Shown: piece by piece, positions 32,555 through 45,400 of the stretch
How the letters are laid out: each line of letters starts with the position of its first letter
Numbering within the stretch: the first letter of the stretch is position 1
Origin: Hippopus hippopus
Lineage: Eukaryota > Mollusca > Bivalvia > Cardiida > Cardiidae
DNA length: 64,000 nt
Direction: 5' to 3'
Assembly (NCBI GenBank): GCA_946811185.2
Contig: OX328113.1
Span: 21,427,521-21,491,520 of the forward strand
The notes under the pieces: model-generated
Seen by the model: the letters and a program-made list of their open reading frames with translations, nothing else
The model's database searches: none
Told to the model about the DNA's origin: nothing
Made by a program: the position numbers and the translations under genes

Positions 32555-32856
32555 ATATAAAAGTGAAAATACAAACATTCAGATAACAGTCAAGTAGACT
32601 TGATAAAATTTTCATGTGGACTGTTACTGTTATGTAAGGTGTTTGTTTATGTATCATCCAAGTCTGATTGTGCAGAACAAGTTCAGGCACTAGTTTGGAA
32701 ATTAGTTGCAGTCAGATTATAGGTCTACACTGTCAAATAATTATGTCTGATAGTCAGACAGTACAGCCTTGAACTATTATATCTGGGTTTTTTGTTTGAG
32801 ACTGCTTATATCTTTATCATCGTCTTTTAAAGAGCCTTTCACAACTATAGTTGCTT

Positions 32857-32930
32857 TTATGGCCAGTGTAGGTACAGATCAGACTGCACAAAATGAGCAG
32901 TCTTATCTTTGAATTTTCACTGTCCTTTTT
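32857..32930 (+). repeat. M4 core palindrome, diverged
   Basis: GGTACAGATCAGACTGCACA is paired with GAGCAGTCTTATCTTTGAAT. Confidence 0.5.
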
Positions 32931-32979
32931 GCTTGGACATTCTTAACAAAATCAACCTTGATGTTTAATTTATTTGGGT

Positions 32980-33164
32980 CTTAACAAAAGTACAAAATTT
33001 GAGACACGTTCAAATTAAAAGACATGTCTAAAATAATGAGAACCTTTAACAGGATAGAAAAAATGTGGGAAAAGGAGAAAATGTTGGTTTTCTCCTTTTC
33101 CCACACTTTTAAATATTCTTCTAGCTCAGGGTCTTTAAAACCTGGAATTTTTGGTAAAGAGTTT
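32980..33164 (+). mobile_element. M1 element, diverged
   Basis: CAAAAGTACAAAATTTGAGA leads to TTTGGTAAAGAGTTT. It ends 100 bp before the first PiT coding exon. Confidence 0.7.
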
Positions 33165-33264
33165 ATATGTAAATTGAACATTGTTGTAACAGGAGCAATT
33201 GCTTTCTATAAGATTCTAATCTGGTTGCCAAAAAGTTTTGATACAGTTTTTTTTGTCTTTCAGG

Positions 33265-33484
33265 ATGGCGTCCATGTTTGAGGCAGAATACTGGACGATT
33301 GCAAACCCAGACTGGATCTGGATTATAGTCGTTGGATTTTTAATCGCTTTTGTGCTTGCTTTTGGAATCGGAGCTAATGATGTTGCGAATTCTTTTGGAT
33401 CGTCTGTTGGAGCCAAAGTACTTACGCTAAGACAAGCATGCATCTTGGGAGCCATTTTTGAAACTTTAGGAGCAGTTTTAATTG
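33265..33484 (+). CDS. PiT exon 1 (coding), start codon
   Basis: The acceptor tctttcag lies one base before ATG, so the 5' UTR is spliced from upstream. It encodes residues 1-73: a short extracellular N-terminus, a helix ([20 protein letters not shown]) with the first GANDVANSF motif, and [20 protein letters not shown]. The donor is GTGAGT, and an M1 element begins 21 bp later. Confidence 0.95.
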
Positions 33485-36400
33485 GTGAGTTCAATACTTT
33501 AAAGTTGACTCTTTACCAAACAACAAAACTTTGGATTAGACCAAATTAAAAGTGTTTGCAGACGACAAATAAAACATTGCAAAAATAATGGTTTCTGTCT
33601 TTGATAGGGTAGAAAACATTGTGGAAAAGGGAGAAAATGCTTGAAACCAGCATTTTCTCCTGTTCCCACAATGTTTACAAAGGGTTTTCAGGGTTATTAA
33701 AAGTCGGAATTGTTTGGTAGAGCATTAAAATGATGAAAAAGTCTTTGCAGACAACAAATGGAAACACAGGGATTGTTTGGAAAAGGTTTAACTATTAGAG
33801 CATGCAATAAACTTGTATGTTGTGCAGTCTGATCTTCATCTATGTTTGCCACAAGGGCAATTGATGATGTGGAAGAGGCTGTAAGGATTAAGGTGTATCA
33901 TCATTGAAACCATACTTGATTTGTCATCTGGAAATGCTTTCAATTTCGTCGGGTCAAAAATTGTCATCTGGTTAACCCTTTACCACAAATTCGGAGTTTT
34001 TCCGGACCCTGAAGAGGAAGGCTTTGAAGGCTGTTAACCAGCATTTTCTTCTTTTCCCACAATATTTTCTACCCTGTTTAAAGCAGAAGTCATCTTTTGA
34101 GCCACATTTAAGTTCTGGTCTGCAAATGCTTTCAATTCAGTTGAGAGCCCAGTCGGGTAGCTCAGTGTGACTGTTTAGCATTTGACTTGTGACCTAGTGG
34201 TTGTGGGTTAGATACCTGATTTTGGCAAATTTTCTTCCCAGCAAAGTTTTGCCTCTTACCTCTGATGCATGTGAGAAGGTAGTCATTTGAAAGAAAGTTG
34301 TTTCAATACTGGTGTAAGAAAGCTAGGAAATGCATACCTAAGATGTTAAAAAAACTGCTAACTCTTTACCACACAATCCCAACTTTTACCGACTCTGAGA
34401 GAGAAGCCATTTTAAAAACATTGTGGGAAAAGGAGAAAATGCTGGTAACCAGCATTTTCTCCTTTGCCCACAATGTTTTCCACCCTTTCCAAAACAAATT
34501 TCAATTTTTAAGTCAAATTTATTTTGTCGTATGCAAGTGGTTTCAATTTGGACAGGTCTAAAATTTTGCCGTTTGGTAAAGAGTTAAACTCCCAATACAA
34601 AATTGAGTAAAGCCTGAAATTTTGTCATGTAGTAAAGTGTTAAGATTGATTGATTGATTGTATGGTTTTTAACACCATTTTCAACATTATTTCAGTTATA
34701 TCTCAGCGGCCAGTGCACCTATCCAAGCTTTCCTGGAGTTTCTGTCACCAGTACTCAGCAAACTATTCTTCCAAACAGCTGGCTGCTTTACCCCATACCC
34801 ATTGTCAAAACAATAATCAGCGGTGAGAGGGGAATGAATCTTGTTGCAATGACTATCATTGATCCTCAGAAAGAAATTGGCCGAGCCAGAGATCGAACAA
34901 ACGACCTTCTGTTCTCAAGTCCTGAATGCTATCGACTGAGCTACCAGGGTTTGGCAGTAAAGTGTTAAGAGTTTTACTTACAGATGAACAATACAAGTCT
35001 AAAAAATCAAAAAGTTATCAGGAAAACTGACAGTTATTTTCTCAGATCTATTTTTGGGAATCAGCAATATAAAGCTCTCTGTAGCACATGACCAAATTCC
35101 AAAATGTCTTCATTTTGGCAAGGATATAAGACATTTGTTTGGCTGAAATGACATTTTTCATAGTTACCATTATTGCCTCAGGTTTGTTTCCCAGTTTGTT
35201 TAGTTAACTTTTTACCCAACAACAAAACTGCACTTTGCACTCAACCAAATTCAAAGCATTTGCAGATGGCAATTAAATTTTGACTCAAATGATGAAAATT
35301 GTTTTCTAAAATATTTTGGGAAAAGGAGAAAATGCCAGTAATCGGCATTTTCTCCTTTTTGCCAGCATGTTTTCTACCTCTTTCAGCCTAGTCCAAGTAG
35401 GGCACGGTAGCATATAGGACTTGAGAACAGGGGCTGTTGGTTCAAATACAAGCTCGGCCAGTTTCTTTCCAAGGATTGATGATTTTCATTGTGACAAGAT
35501 TCATTTCTCTCTCACTGTTGATCATTGTTTTGACCATGGTAATGTTAGACAACAGCCAGTGCCTTTGAAAGAATATTGCACAAAGTCATGGTAAAAGAAA
35601 CTTAAGGAAAGCATGGATAGGTGCACTGGCCACCGCAATATAATGAAATAATGTTGAAAATGGCATTAAACACCAAACAATCAATTGTATATTATTAAAA
35701 GATAAACCCTAACATTTCAGCCATTTCTAATATATCATCTGTAATGGCCTGCAACACGCGAAAAGGGGCATTCTGACATTTGCGTAAAATGTCGTCTCGG
35801 ATCAGCCTGCGCAGTCCGCGCAGGCTAATCCGAGATGGCACTGTACACCTACATTAGATTTTATCCTACAGCAGACTTGCATGAAACAGAAAATTACATA
35901 AAAACAGAGTGTCGTTTCGGATTAGCCTGCGCGGACTGCGCAGGCTGATCCGAAACGACACTTTACGCAAATGTCCGAATGCCCTTTTTCACGTGTTGCA
36001 GGCCTAATTGTTTAACCTCAGAGCCCGGAATAAACCCGTGGGACATTTTTAATCTAGAAATTAGACACGTATAATTGCAATTTTAAGGTGGCTGTTCTCC
36101 AGAATGTCTCGGCAAAGCGGACAGTGTATGTCAAAGATCAGACTACATGTTTAGTGGAGTCTGATCTTGATCTACACTGGCTGCAAAGGTTAGCCAGTGC
36201 AGGTTGTCTGGGAAACAGTTTGGGCCTTAGGGAACAAAAGTGTAACATCATCAAGGGTGAAAACTCTACAAGTCAATGACCTCCATTAGGATAAAATTTA
36301 CATTGTATTTCCTGTTATTTTGTTTGGTGGGAATTTAAACATCAGTAGCTGAGGTGTCAGTTTACAAATATTAGCCCTTTACCAAACAGTCCCAGGTTTT

Positions 36401-39400
36401 AATGACCTTGAGGTAGAGGCCTTTTAAAAACATTGGCGGAAAAGTAGAAAATGCTGATAACCATTTTCTAGTCTCACTTTACAAATTTTCATTGGAATAG
36501 GTGTCTTTTCTCTTGATCTGTAGATCTATTGTAAGACTTTGCTAGACAACAGAAGCATTTACAGATGGAAATAAAATGAGGCTCAAATAGTAGAAATTCT
36601 CTTTGGAATGGTAGAAAACATAGTGGGAAAAGGAGAAAATGCTGGTTATCAGTGTTTTTAGCTCCACTGGCCGAAGGCCAGAGAGCTATAGTCATGGCGT
36701 TGTGTCCGTCGTGCGTCCATCCGTCCGTTTGTCCGTGCGTGCGTCCGTAAACTTTTTCTTTAAAAAACTTCTCCTCAGAAACTATTGACTGGATTTTTAC
36801 CAAATTTCACAGGAATGTTCCTTTGGTGGTCCTCTTCCAAATTCCTTCAAATAATTGTGTTCCATGAAGAATTCTGGTTGCCATGGCAACCACAGTAAAA
36901 AACCTTTAAAAATCTTCTCCTCCCAAACCGCTATTTGGATAGCATTATTATTTTGCAGGAATGTTCCTTAGATACAGGTTTACAGAATTCCTTAAAAAAA
37001 AAAAGATCTGTCAAAAAACATAGCTTTTATGGGAGACTCATTTTCCTTTTATGGTATAAAGTAAAATCTTTGAAAAATTTCTTCTCTAAAACTATTCATT
37101 GGATTTCATTGTTGTTTTGCAGGTAAGTTCCTATGGTGGTTGTCTACCAAATTGTTTCTTCAGTGAGCTAGCGAGCTATTGTCATGGCGTTGTGTCCGTC
37201 GTGCGTCCGTCCGTTCGTCCGTGCGTGCGTCCGTAAACTTTTTCTTTAAAAAACTTCTCCTCAGAAACTATTGACTGGATTTTTACCAAATTTCACAGGA
37301 ATGTTCCTTTGGTGGTCCTCTTTCAAATTCCTTCAAATAATTGTGTTCCATGAAGAATTCTGGTTGCCATGGCAACCAAAGTAAAAAACCTTTAAAAATC
37401 TTCTCCTCCCAAACCGCTATTTGGATAGCATTATTATTTTGCAGGAATGTTCCTTAGATACAGGTTTACAGAATTCCTTAAAGAAAAAAAGATCTGTCAA
37501 AAAACATGGCTTTTATGGGAGACTCATTTTCCTTTTATGGTATAAAGTAAAATCTTTGAAAAATTTCTTCTCTAAAACTATTCATTGGATTTCATTGTGG
37601 TTTTGCAGGTAAGTTCCTATGGTGGTTGTCTACCAAATTGTTTCTTCAGTGAGCTAAAATGCAGGATTGAATGATAATTGTTAAAAACTTCCTTTCGCCA
37701 TTATAGAAATATCAGGCCTGTGGAGCGATACAGGCGCTCAAGCGCCTCTAGTTTCCTTTTCCCTCAATATTTTCAGAGGCCTTCTTCCATAGGGTTGTTA
37801 ACACCTGGGATTGTGTGGGAAAAGGCTCACAGTGATATGTTGTTTATTGTAGTTATCAAAGGTTAACTGAGAATGCAGGTTAACAGTATCATTCACTGCA
37901 GGAGTCAGCATTATCAAAATGATTGAAATAGAAATGGTCAGTATTTGTTATTTGCAGACAACTGCTTTGGTCTTGCACAACCTTCATGAAAACAAATGTA
38001 GTAAAAAGAGGAGTTGCTTATGATAATCAATTTCTCATTTTGCCGTTAATGTTTTCATGGAATGAACCTTTGTGACAAACACATTGTGGTGAATCATAGA
38101 TTGGAAATCCTTGCCAACAATGTTTGTTTACATAATGTTACTCTGGGCAAACAATCTAAACAAATTGGTTATGAAATTGCATTTATTTCCACTTGAAATG
38201 AATGAAGAGATCTGGAACCAGCATTTTCTCCTTTTTCAACAATGTTTTCAGAAGCTTCTATGTTCAATGTCATTTAAATTAGGATTTGTAAGGTAAAAGG
38301 AGAAGGCTTAAGCACACTATAACAATCACTTACAGATATCAAATAACTTGAGTGTGTACATGTGTATTTTAGTGTAATAGATGTTTTAGATATGCTTAGA
38401 GAAGGGCCCCATTCATTATACAATATTGTATTTCATTCTCTATTGATACTCGTACAGAATGACGAATAACATTTTGAAATTTGGCTTGGAGAGATTAACT
38501 TCTAGCCTAAAAATAAAACGCATTACTCCCTGAGGTGGTTCTTTTTCTTTGTGGTTTTGTAGCAGATATATTGTGAAAATATTGTGGTAAAAGGAGAAAT
38601 TGCTGGTAACAAATACCGGTACATGTAATTTCTCCTTCCCCCCCCAGTGTTTGGATTGTATTCACCCTGTAACAAATAATCCCATGTTTCATGGACTCTC
38701 CGTATAAAAAACTGGGAAAGACTGAATTTCATGAATTAAAAGAGTCGGAAATTACTAAGTTTTTAATTCTTTTGCAAACAATCGTGAGTTTAAATATCCC
38801 TGACAGAGAAGGCTCTTAAAAAGATGTGGGAAAAGGAGAAAATGCTGGTAACCAGCATTTTCTCCATTTCCCATATTGTTTTCTACCCTTTGTTATACAA
38901 GACCCATCATTTGAGTATCATTTAGTATGTCACTTGCAAATGCTTTCAATTTGGACCAGTTAAAATTTTATCGTCTGGTAAAGAGTATTACAGAAATGGT
39001 ATGTAAACTGGGATTTCTTGTAAACTACAATATCATTAACCCTTTACCACACAATGACGACTTTAAACAACCCTGAAGAAGAAGCTTTTTGAAAACATTG
39101 GGGGACAAAGTGAAAATGATGGTAACCAGTAAAAGTTTTCTACTCTATCAAAGAAAAATTGTGTCATTTGAGCCACAATGAAATTGTTGTCTGCAAATGC
39201 TTTCAATTTGGATAGGTCTAAAATTTTGCCTCGTGGTAAAGGGCTAACGGCAAAGAAATATAATGAGCATCTCTCTCAAAATTTATGATCCTCTTAAACC
39301 TTTACCACACAATCCCGACTTTTAACGACCCTAAGAAAGAAGCCTTTTGAAAACATTGTGGGAAAAGGAGAAAATGCTGGTAACCAGCATTTTCTCCTTT

Positions 39401-42400
39401 GCCCACAATGTTTTCTACCCTTCCCAAAACAAATTTCAAATTTTCAGTCACTTTTATTTTGTCGTCTGCAAATGCTTTCAATTTGGACAGGTCCAAAATT
39501 TTGTCGTTTGGTAAAGAGTTAAACAATTCTCTACTAAAGGTAAAGAAAAATCCTTCAAAAAATTGACAATCAGCTTAAGATACAGTTTTACTTTACCTCA
39601 AGATTCAAATATAGACCAGTCCAAATTAAAAGCATTTGCAGACAACAAGTTAAAGGTGGCTCAAATGTCCGAATTTGTCCTTGATGGGGTAGAAAACATT
39701 GTGGGAAAAGGAGAAAATGCTGGTTACCATCTTTTTCTCCATTTTGAACAATGTTTTCAAAAGGCTTCTTCGTTGGGGTCATTAAAACTCGAGATTGTGT
39801 GGTAAAGGGGTTAACCCTGCTCCAAACAGTCTTGTTTTGTACAGCCATAGTGACCAAGTGATAAAACCATTTTGAAAAAGGAGAATATGCTTGTTTCTAG
39901 CATTTCCTCCTTTGCCCACAATGTTTTTCGCTTTTAAAGACATACCTCATCATTTGAGCCACATTAAATTTGCCATCAGCAAAATGCCTTCAATTTGGAC
40001 AAGTCTAAAATTTTAGCCTCTTGTACACAGTAGATCTAAATAAGTTTTAACTCTTTACCAAATGACAAAATCTTAGACTGGTCAAAATTGAAAGCATTTG
40101 CAGATGACAAAATTAAACGTGACTCAAAAATTGAAACCTGACTTTGGAAGAGTAGAAAACATTGTGGGAAAAGGAGAAAATGCTGGTTTCCAGCATTTTC
40201 TCCTTTTCCCACAGTGTTTTCAGAAGGCTTCTTCCTCGGGGTCGTTAAAACCAGGGATTGTTTGGTAAAGGGTTAATTAATTAAAACAAAAATTTTTTAA
40301 CTCTCTTATAAACTGTTGAAGCCCCTATAGCGGCCAAAAGTAAACAATGCAGGTGTTAAAATGCATTGAAATTTAAATCATACCGTTTAAAAGTTAGGTA
40401 GTTATTGTGAGGATGACAATCTGTTATTGTATTGTTGGTCAAAGTGTTAATCGCTGGCGGAAAAATGATTTTTAAAAGTAGGTCAAAATTTGCCATCATG
40501 TTTCTGCCAGCAACTAACACTTGGGCGAACCCCACAATAACAAATTGTTATCTTCACAATAATTTCATTACTTTTAAAAGGTATGATTTAAATTCAAATG
40601 CATTTTAACACCCGTTTTGTTTACTTTTGGCTGCTATTGGGGCTTTAACGACTAAGAGGTGGAAGGCTTTTGAAAACATTGAGGGAAACAAAGAAAATGC
40701 TTGTTATCAGTATTTCCTCATTTTTCCTCAATATTTTTTACCCTTGTAAATAAAAATTCAACTATTTCAACCATGTTAAATTCATTGTCTGCAAAAATTT
40801 ACAAAATGACGAATCTAAAGTTTTGCTTCATGAGTTTCATAATTTGTCTGTTTCAGGAGCACGGGTATCAAACACTATCCGTAAAGGTATTATAACCGTG
40901 GACTCTTACGGGAATGGTACAGAGCAAGAGTTTATGCTGGGCAACCTAGCCGCCATAACAGGTTTGTAAGTTTATATTATTCTGACCCATCCAGCCAAGC
41001 CTCAGATGTTCTTCAGTAAAGTGCATGGTTTTAAATCCAGTGATTGATGGCTCAAAGCCTCGTGTAGGGAAATCTTACCAGGGTTTCTGAGGATAGTTGA
41101 ATAGAGTTATTTCTCTTTAATCAGTGATCATAATTTCCACTGTTTATATGGAAAAACTGCCATTGGGTTGAAAAAGAGCCATGGCAAATGTTAGTCACAT
41201 TTAGTTTGTTGTCTTCAAATGTTTTTAATCTGGACAGGTCTTAATTTCTGTTGTCTGGTAAAGAATTCAACACCAAACAAATAGATAACACCACTCCCAT
41301 TTCTGTGCCCTTAACTCTTTACCAAACAATCCCATGTTTTACTGACCCTGTGCAACAAGGTTTTTGAAAACATTTTGGGAATTGGAGAAAATGGTGGTAA
41401 CCAGCATATTCTCCTTTTCCCACAATGTTTTCTACAATATCAAAGATAGAAATCATCATTTAAGGTACATTTGGTTTGTGGCCTGCAAATGCTTTGAATT
41501 TGGTTGTATCCAAAGAATTGCCTTTTAGTAAAGAGTTAAGTCAATGTTAGAACATGTGAACAACATTTTACCTTTAAAAGGTCTATACTTCATATTTGGT
41601 AAATGTAGGATGAATGGCAGATATTTGGCCTGTTATCAGAGATGTTAAACTTAATTATTTTTAGCTCCACTGGCCAAAGGCCAGCGGGCTTATGTCATGG
41701 CCCGGTGTCTGTCGTGCATCCGTGTGTCCGTCCGTGCATTAACTTTTATTTCATGCATCTTCTTCTCTGAAACTACCTATCCAATTTTGATGAAACTTCA
41801 CAGAAATGATCCTGCCATGGTCCTCTTCAGAATTTCTTGAAAGAATTTGATTCCTTCAAAAACTCTGGTTGCCATGGCAACAAAACTGAAAAATATTGAA
41901 AATCTTTGAAAATCTTCTTGTCTGAAACCACAAGGCCCAGGGCTACCAAATTTGGTATGTAGCTTTATGTAGTAGACCTCAACCAAGTGTCTTCAAATTA
42001 TAGCCCTGGGGTCAAATTTGGCCCCGCCCCGGGGGTCACAAGTTTTATATGGGCTTATATAGGGAAAACTTTAAAATTCTTCTGATACCTAGCCATAGGG
42101 CCTAGGGCTACCAAATTTCGCATGTAGCTTTATCAAGGGGGCATCTACCAAGAGTGCCCAAATTATAGCCCTGGGGTCAAATTTTGCCCCGCCCCGGGGG
42201 TCACAAGTTTTACATGGGCTTATATAGGGAAAAGTTTAAAAATCTTCTCGTACCTAGCCATAAGGCCTAGGGCTGCCAAATTTTGCATGTAGCTTTATCT
42301 AGTGGGTCTCTACCAAGGGTGCCGAAATTATAGCCCTGGGGTCAAATTTGGCCCAGCCCCGGGGGCCACAAATTTAACATGGGCTTGTATAGGGAAAGCT

Positions 42401-45400
42401 TTAAAAAAATCTACTCGTACCTAGCCATAAGGCCTAAGGCTACCAAATTTTGCATGTAGCTTTATCTAGTGGGCATCTACCAAGAGGAGAGTTTAAAACC
42501 AACTAGCCATATATTGTAATGTTTGGCTTGCAGTGTTTTGACTTATTAGCCAGTGGAGTGATACAGGGCCATCATGGCCCTCTTGTTTATGAGTCTCTTG
42601 CATACAAATAACAAAAACATTCAGCTGTGCTGTCACGTTGGTACATAGATCACTAGTGCTGAAACTGGTGCAGGAATACTATGTTTGGTGAGTGCAAGAA
42701 GACTGATATACCTGTTTTTTTCCTCTTGTGTGGAATAGTTCCCAAACCATCCTTTTTACTTAGTACATTCAGAAAAGATGGAAAGCTTGGACAAAATGAA
42801 AATGCTGATTACTCACAATGTTTTCAAAAGCTTTATTCCTAAGTGTCCTTTAGGGATGTAAAATTCTACTCGCTAGCTCGCATTGGCCAGTGATCTTTGA
42901 CTTCGGGCGAGTACATTAATACCTGACTTGTCCAACCGAGGGAGTGTGTTTTCTGACATATAATATGCACTTAAAGCCCGTAAAATTTGGCAAAATTTCA
43001 GATGGAAACCTGCCAATATAGTGTAAGTTTACATCTGTCATTGTGGTTTTGTCTGGTTATACACCATTACATGCTTACATTCTCCTTTTCCCACAATGTT
43101 TTCTATCCTTTCATAGGAAAAATCCTGTCATTTGAGCCACACTGAAATTGTCATCTGCAAATGCTTTCAATTTGGACAAGTCTAAAGTTTTGTTGATTGG
43201 TAAAGAGGATAACATTGAATTGTAGTCTTCTAGTTTCTGCTCAACACAGTGTATTTTAGGCAACAATATGGGGTGTATTTATTTGTTGACTCATACACGG
43301 TCCTGTGTATGGGTGATTGTAGCATCTCCCTCTTCCTGTGCATCACAAGTCACAACACGGACAATTCCATTACTACAACTAATCTTGTCTTTATTAAGGA
43401 GGTTTCCATATGCTGGCAGTCACATAATCTACATGTTGGTGCCCATGAAAATTGATTTACAATGACATCAACAACTATGAAGAAGTTATTCACATCTATC
43501 AATCTGTCGGTGAAAACTGCCCACAAATTGAAAGACAATGTTTAAGATTTAATTATAAAACTGTTTGTCAAAGGAAATGTATTTAGATTTCTATAGAACA
43601 TTGTGACTCCAGTATTTTTTTTTTAACGGAGACTTACAAATTTAATACATGGATCAGTGGTGATAAGATAAACTGACTTCCTTGGTTACTGTTGCCAAGG
43701 GCTCCCAAACAACCACAGTAAATACATATACTGTATAGCAGATAGGCTACTTAAGTCGTGCTGTCATGACTGTTTCTCTCAATGAAATTCCAGAAGAAAA
43801 TATTTCTATCATATGTTTCTGCCGATGATGAATTCTTGGTAAGAAATTTAAAGATGCTTGAACTAATTTACACAAAGATATGTAAAAAAAGGGTGGATTA
43901 CGGGGGCTACGGACAATGTAACAGATCTACCTGTTTTAGCAAAGTTTTGAACAATGAGAAAGAATAAAACACCTGGACAAACCTCCGTTTTTCCACAGAT
44001 TAATAGAATTAAAGATACTTATTGTTTTCGTAAGGCTAGTAAAACCATCTCAACATCATACCCAATTAAATAACACTGAATTACAAGCATTTCGAAAAAA
44101 ATATAGATTGTCTGATTCTACAGAAAGGTGTAAGTTTATGAAAAATTTACTATGACTTAACTATGAAAAATTTCAATTTCAGGTTAAGGAAAAAAGGGTT
44201 GTCTTATGACTTTAAGATGCGTTAAGTGTGCTGTCAGTTAACCCATTACCACACAATCCCTACTTTTGACGACTCTGAGAAAGGAGCCTTTGGAAAACAT
44301 TGTGGGAAAAGGAGAAAATGCTGGTAACCAGCATTTTCTCCTTTTCCCACAATGTTTTCTACCCTTCACAAAACAAATTTCAAATTTTCAGTCACTTTTA
44401 TTTTGTCGTCTGCAAATGCTTTCGATTTGGACAAACCTAAAATTTTGTCGTTTGGTAATGAGTTAACAAACTTGTTAATATCAGTGACGGTAGTTTGTTT
44501 TATCTTATGATATACTGAAGACAACGGGTGGTCAAGTTGATTAGAGCGGCAAATTGGATTGCAATCAAACACACTTCCTATCAGTTAACAGTTTACCGAC
44601 ACATCCTTTGAAATGGCAGATGTGCCAATCCACTTTAATTCGGCTGAGTAAAAGGTTTATTTAATTAACAAGTTGCCTTTTTAGCTTAACTTCCACCAGT
44701 ACAGAACAGAGTTAGACTTAAATTCATAACTGAATTCTACTTTTAGTGAGGAATATGTAGTGAGGAATACATGTCAATATGCTAATTATAAATAGCAGAT
44801 AATTTTAATCCAAGATTAAACTGCATGTTATTTGCAATCTGATCTATATCTACACATTCAGCATATTCTTCATGCACCAAGGGTTAAGATTAACGTCGAA
44901 CAGAAACTTTGATGACAAGTGCCACTTTTTGGATGTGCATAGGTTATTGAACAAGGTTAGATATTCAAGTAAACCTATTTACTTTTTATTAGTATTTCAT
45001 ATAGATTTATTTTTACCTTTGTTGTCCATTTAAAACATTTTTTTCTCTTTCAAAATCTTTCAGAGGCGAAAAATGCTATAGACTAGTATTAATTATCCAT
45101 TGTGTAATGTAGCACTGATCAGAACTCCTTGCAAATGTCCCATTTTCAGTCATTATCATAATTCAAACTTGTCTACATCCTCTGCGTGATCTCACGTCAG
45201 TGATACACGTTGGCAAAGCACATATTTTAAACTTTTTCTTAAATTCAAACGTTCAAAACACAAAATAAATAAAAACTATCGCACCCCTCCAACGTTAACA
45301 GTCGTTTATTTTGGAGCCGAAATAGCAGACAACAAGGCAGCATATCGGGTAAAATAAATGCAATGACCTGATTGGTCAAATATCGATTTCCATGGATCCA

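Larger units (their letters stand above)
8384..33263. other. Intergenic region of repeats, no coding gene recognised
   Basis: In nearly 25 kb between the OATP stop codon and the first PiT coding exon, open frames are short and coincide with repeats. It must contain the 5' untranslated exon(s) and promoter of the PiT gene, which were not located. Identifiable content is listed separately. Confidence 0.6.

Noticed and set aside
36935..37612. Two near-identical 63-codon open frames
   Set aside because: They are the two copies of the internal duplication of the Helentron-like element, with no coding signature.
43249..43465. Small genes overlapping the exon 3 relic
   Set aside because: The only recognisable segment is the 28-base exon relic; the rest has no similarity and no splice context.
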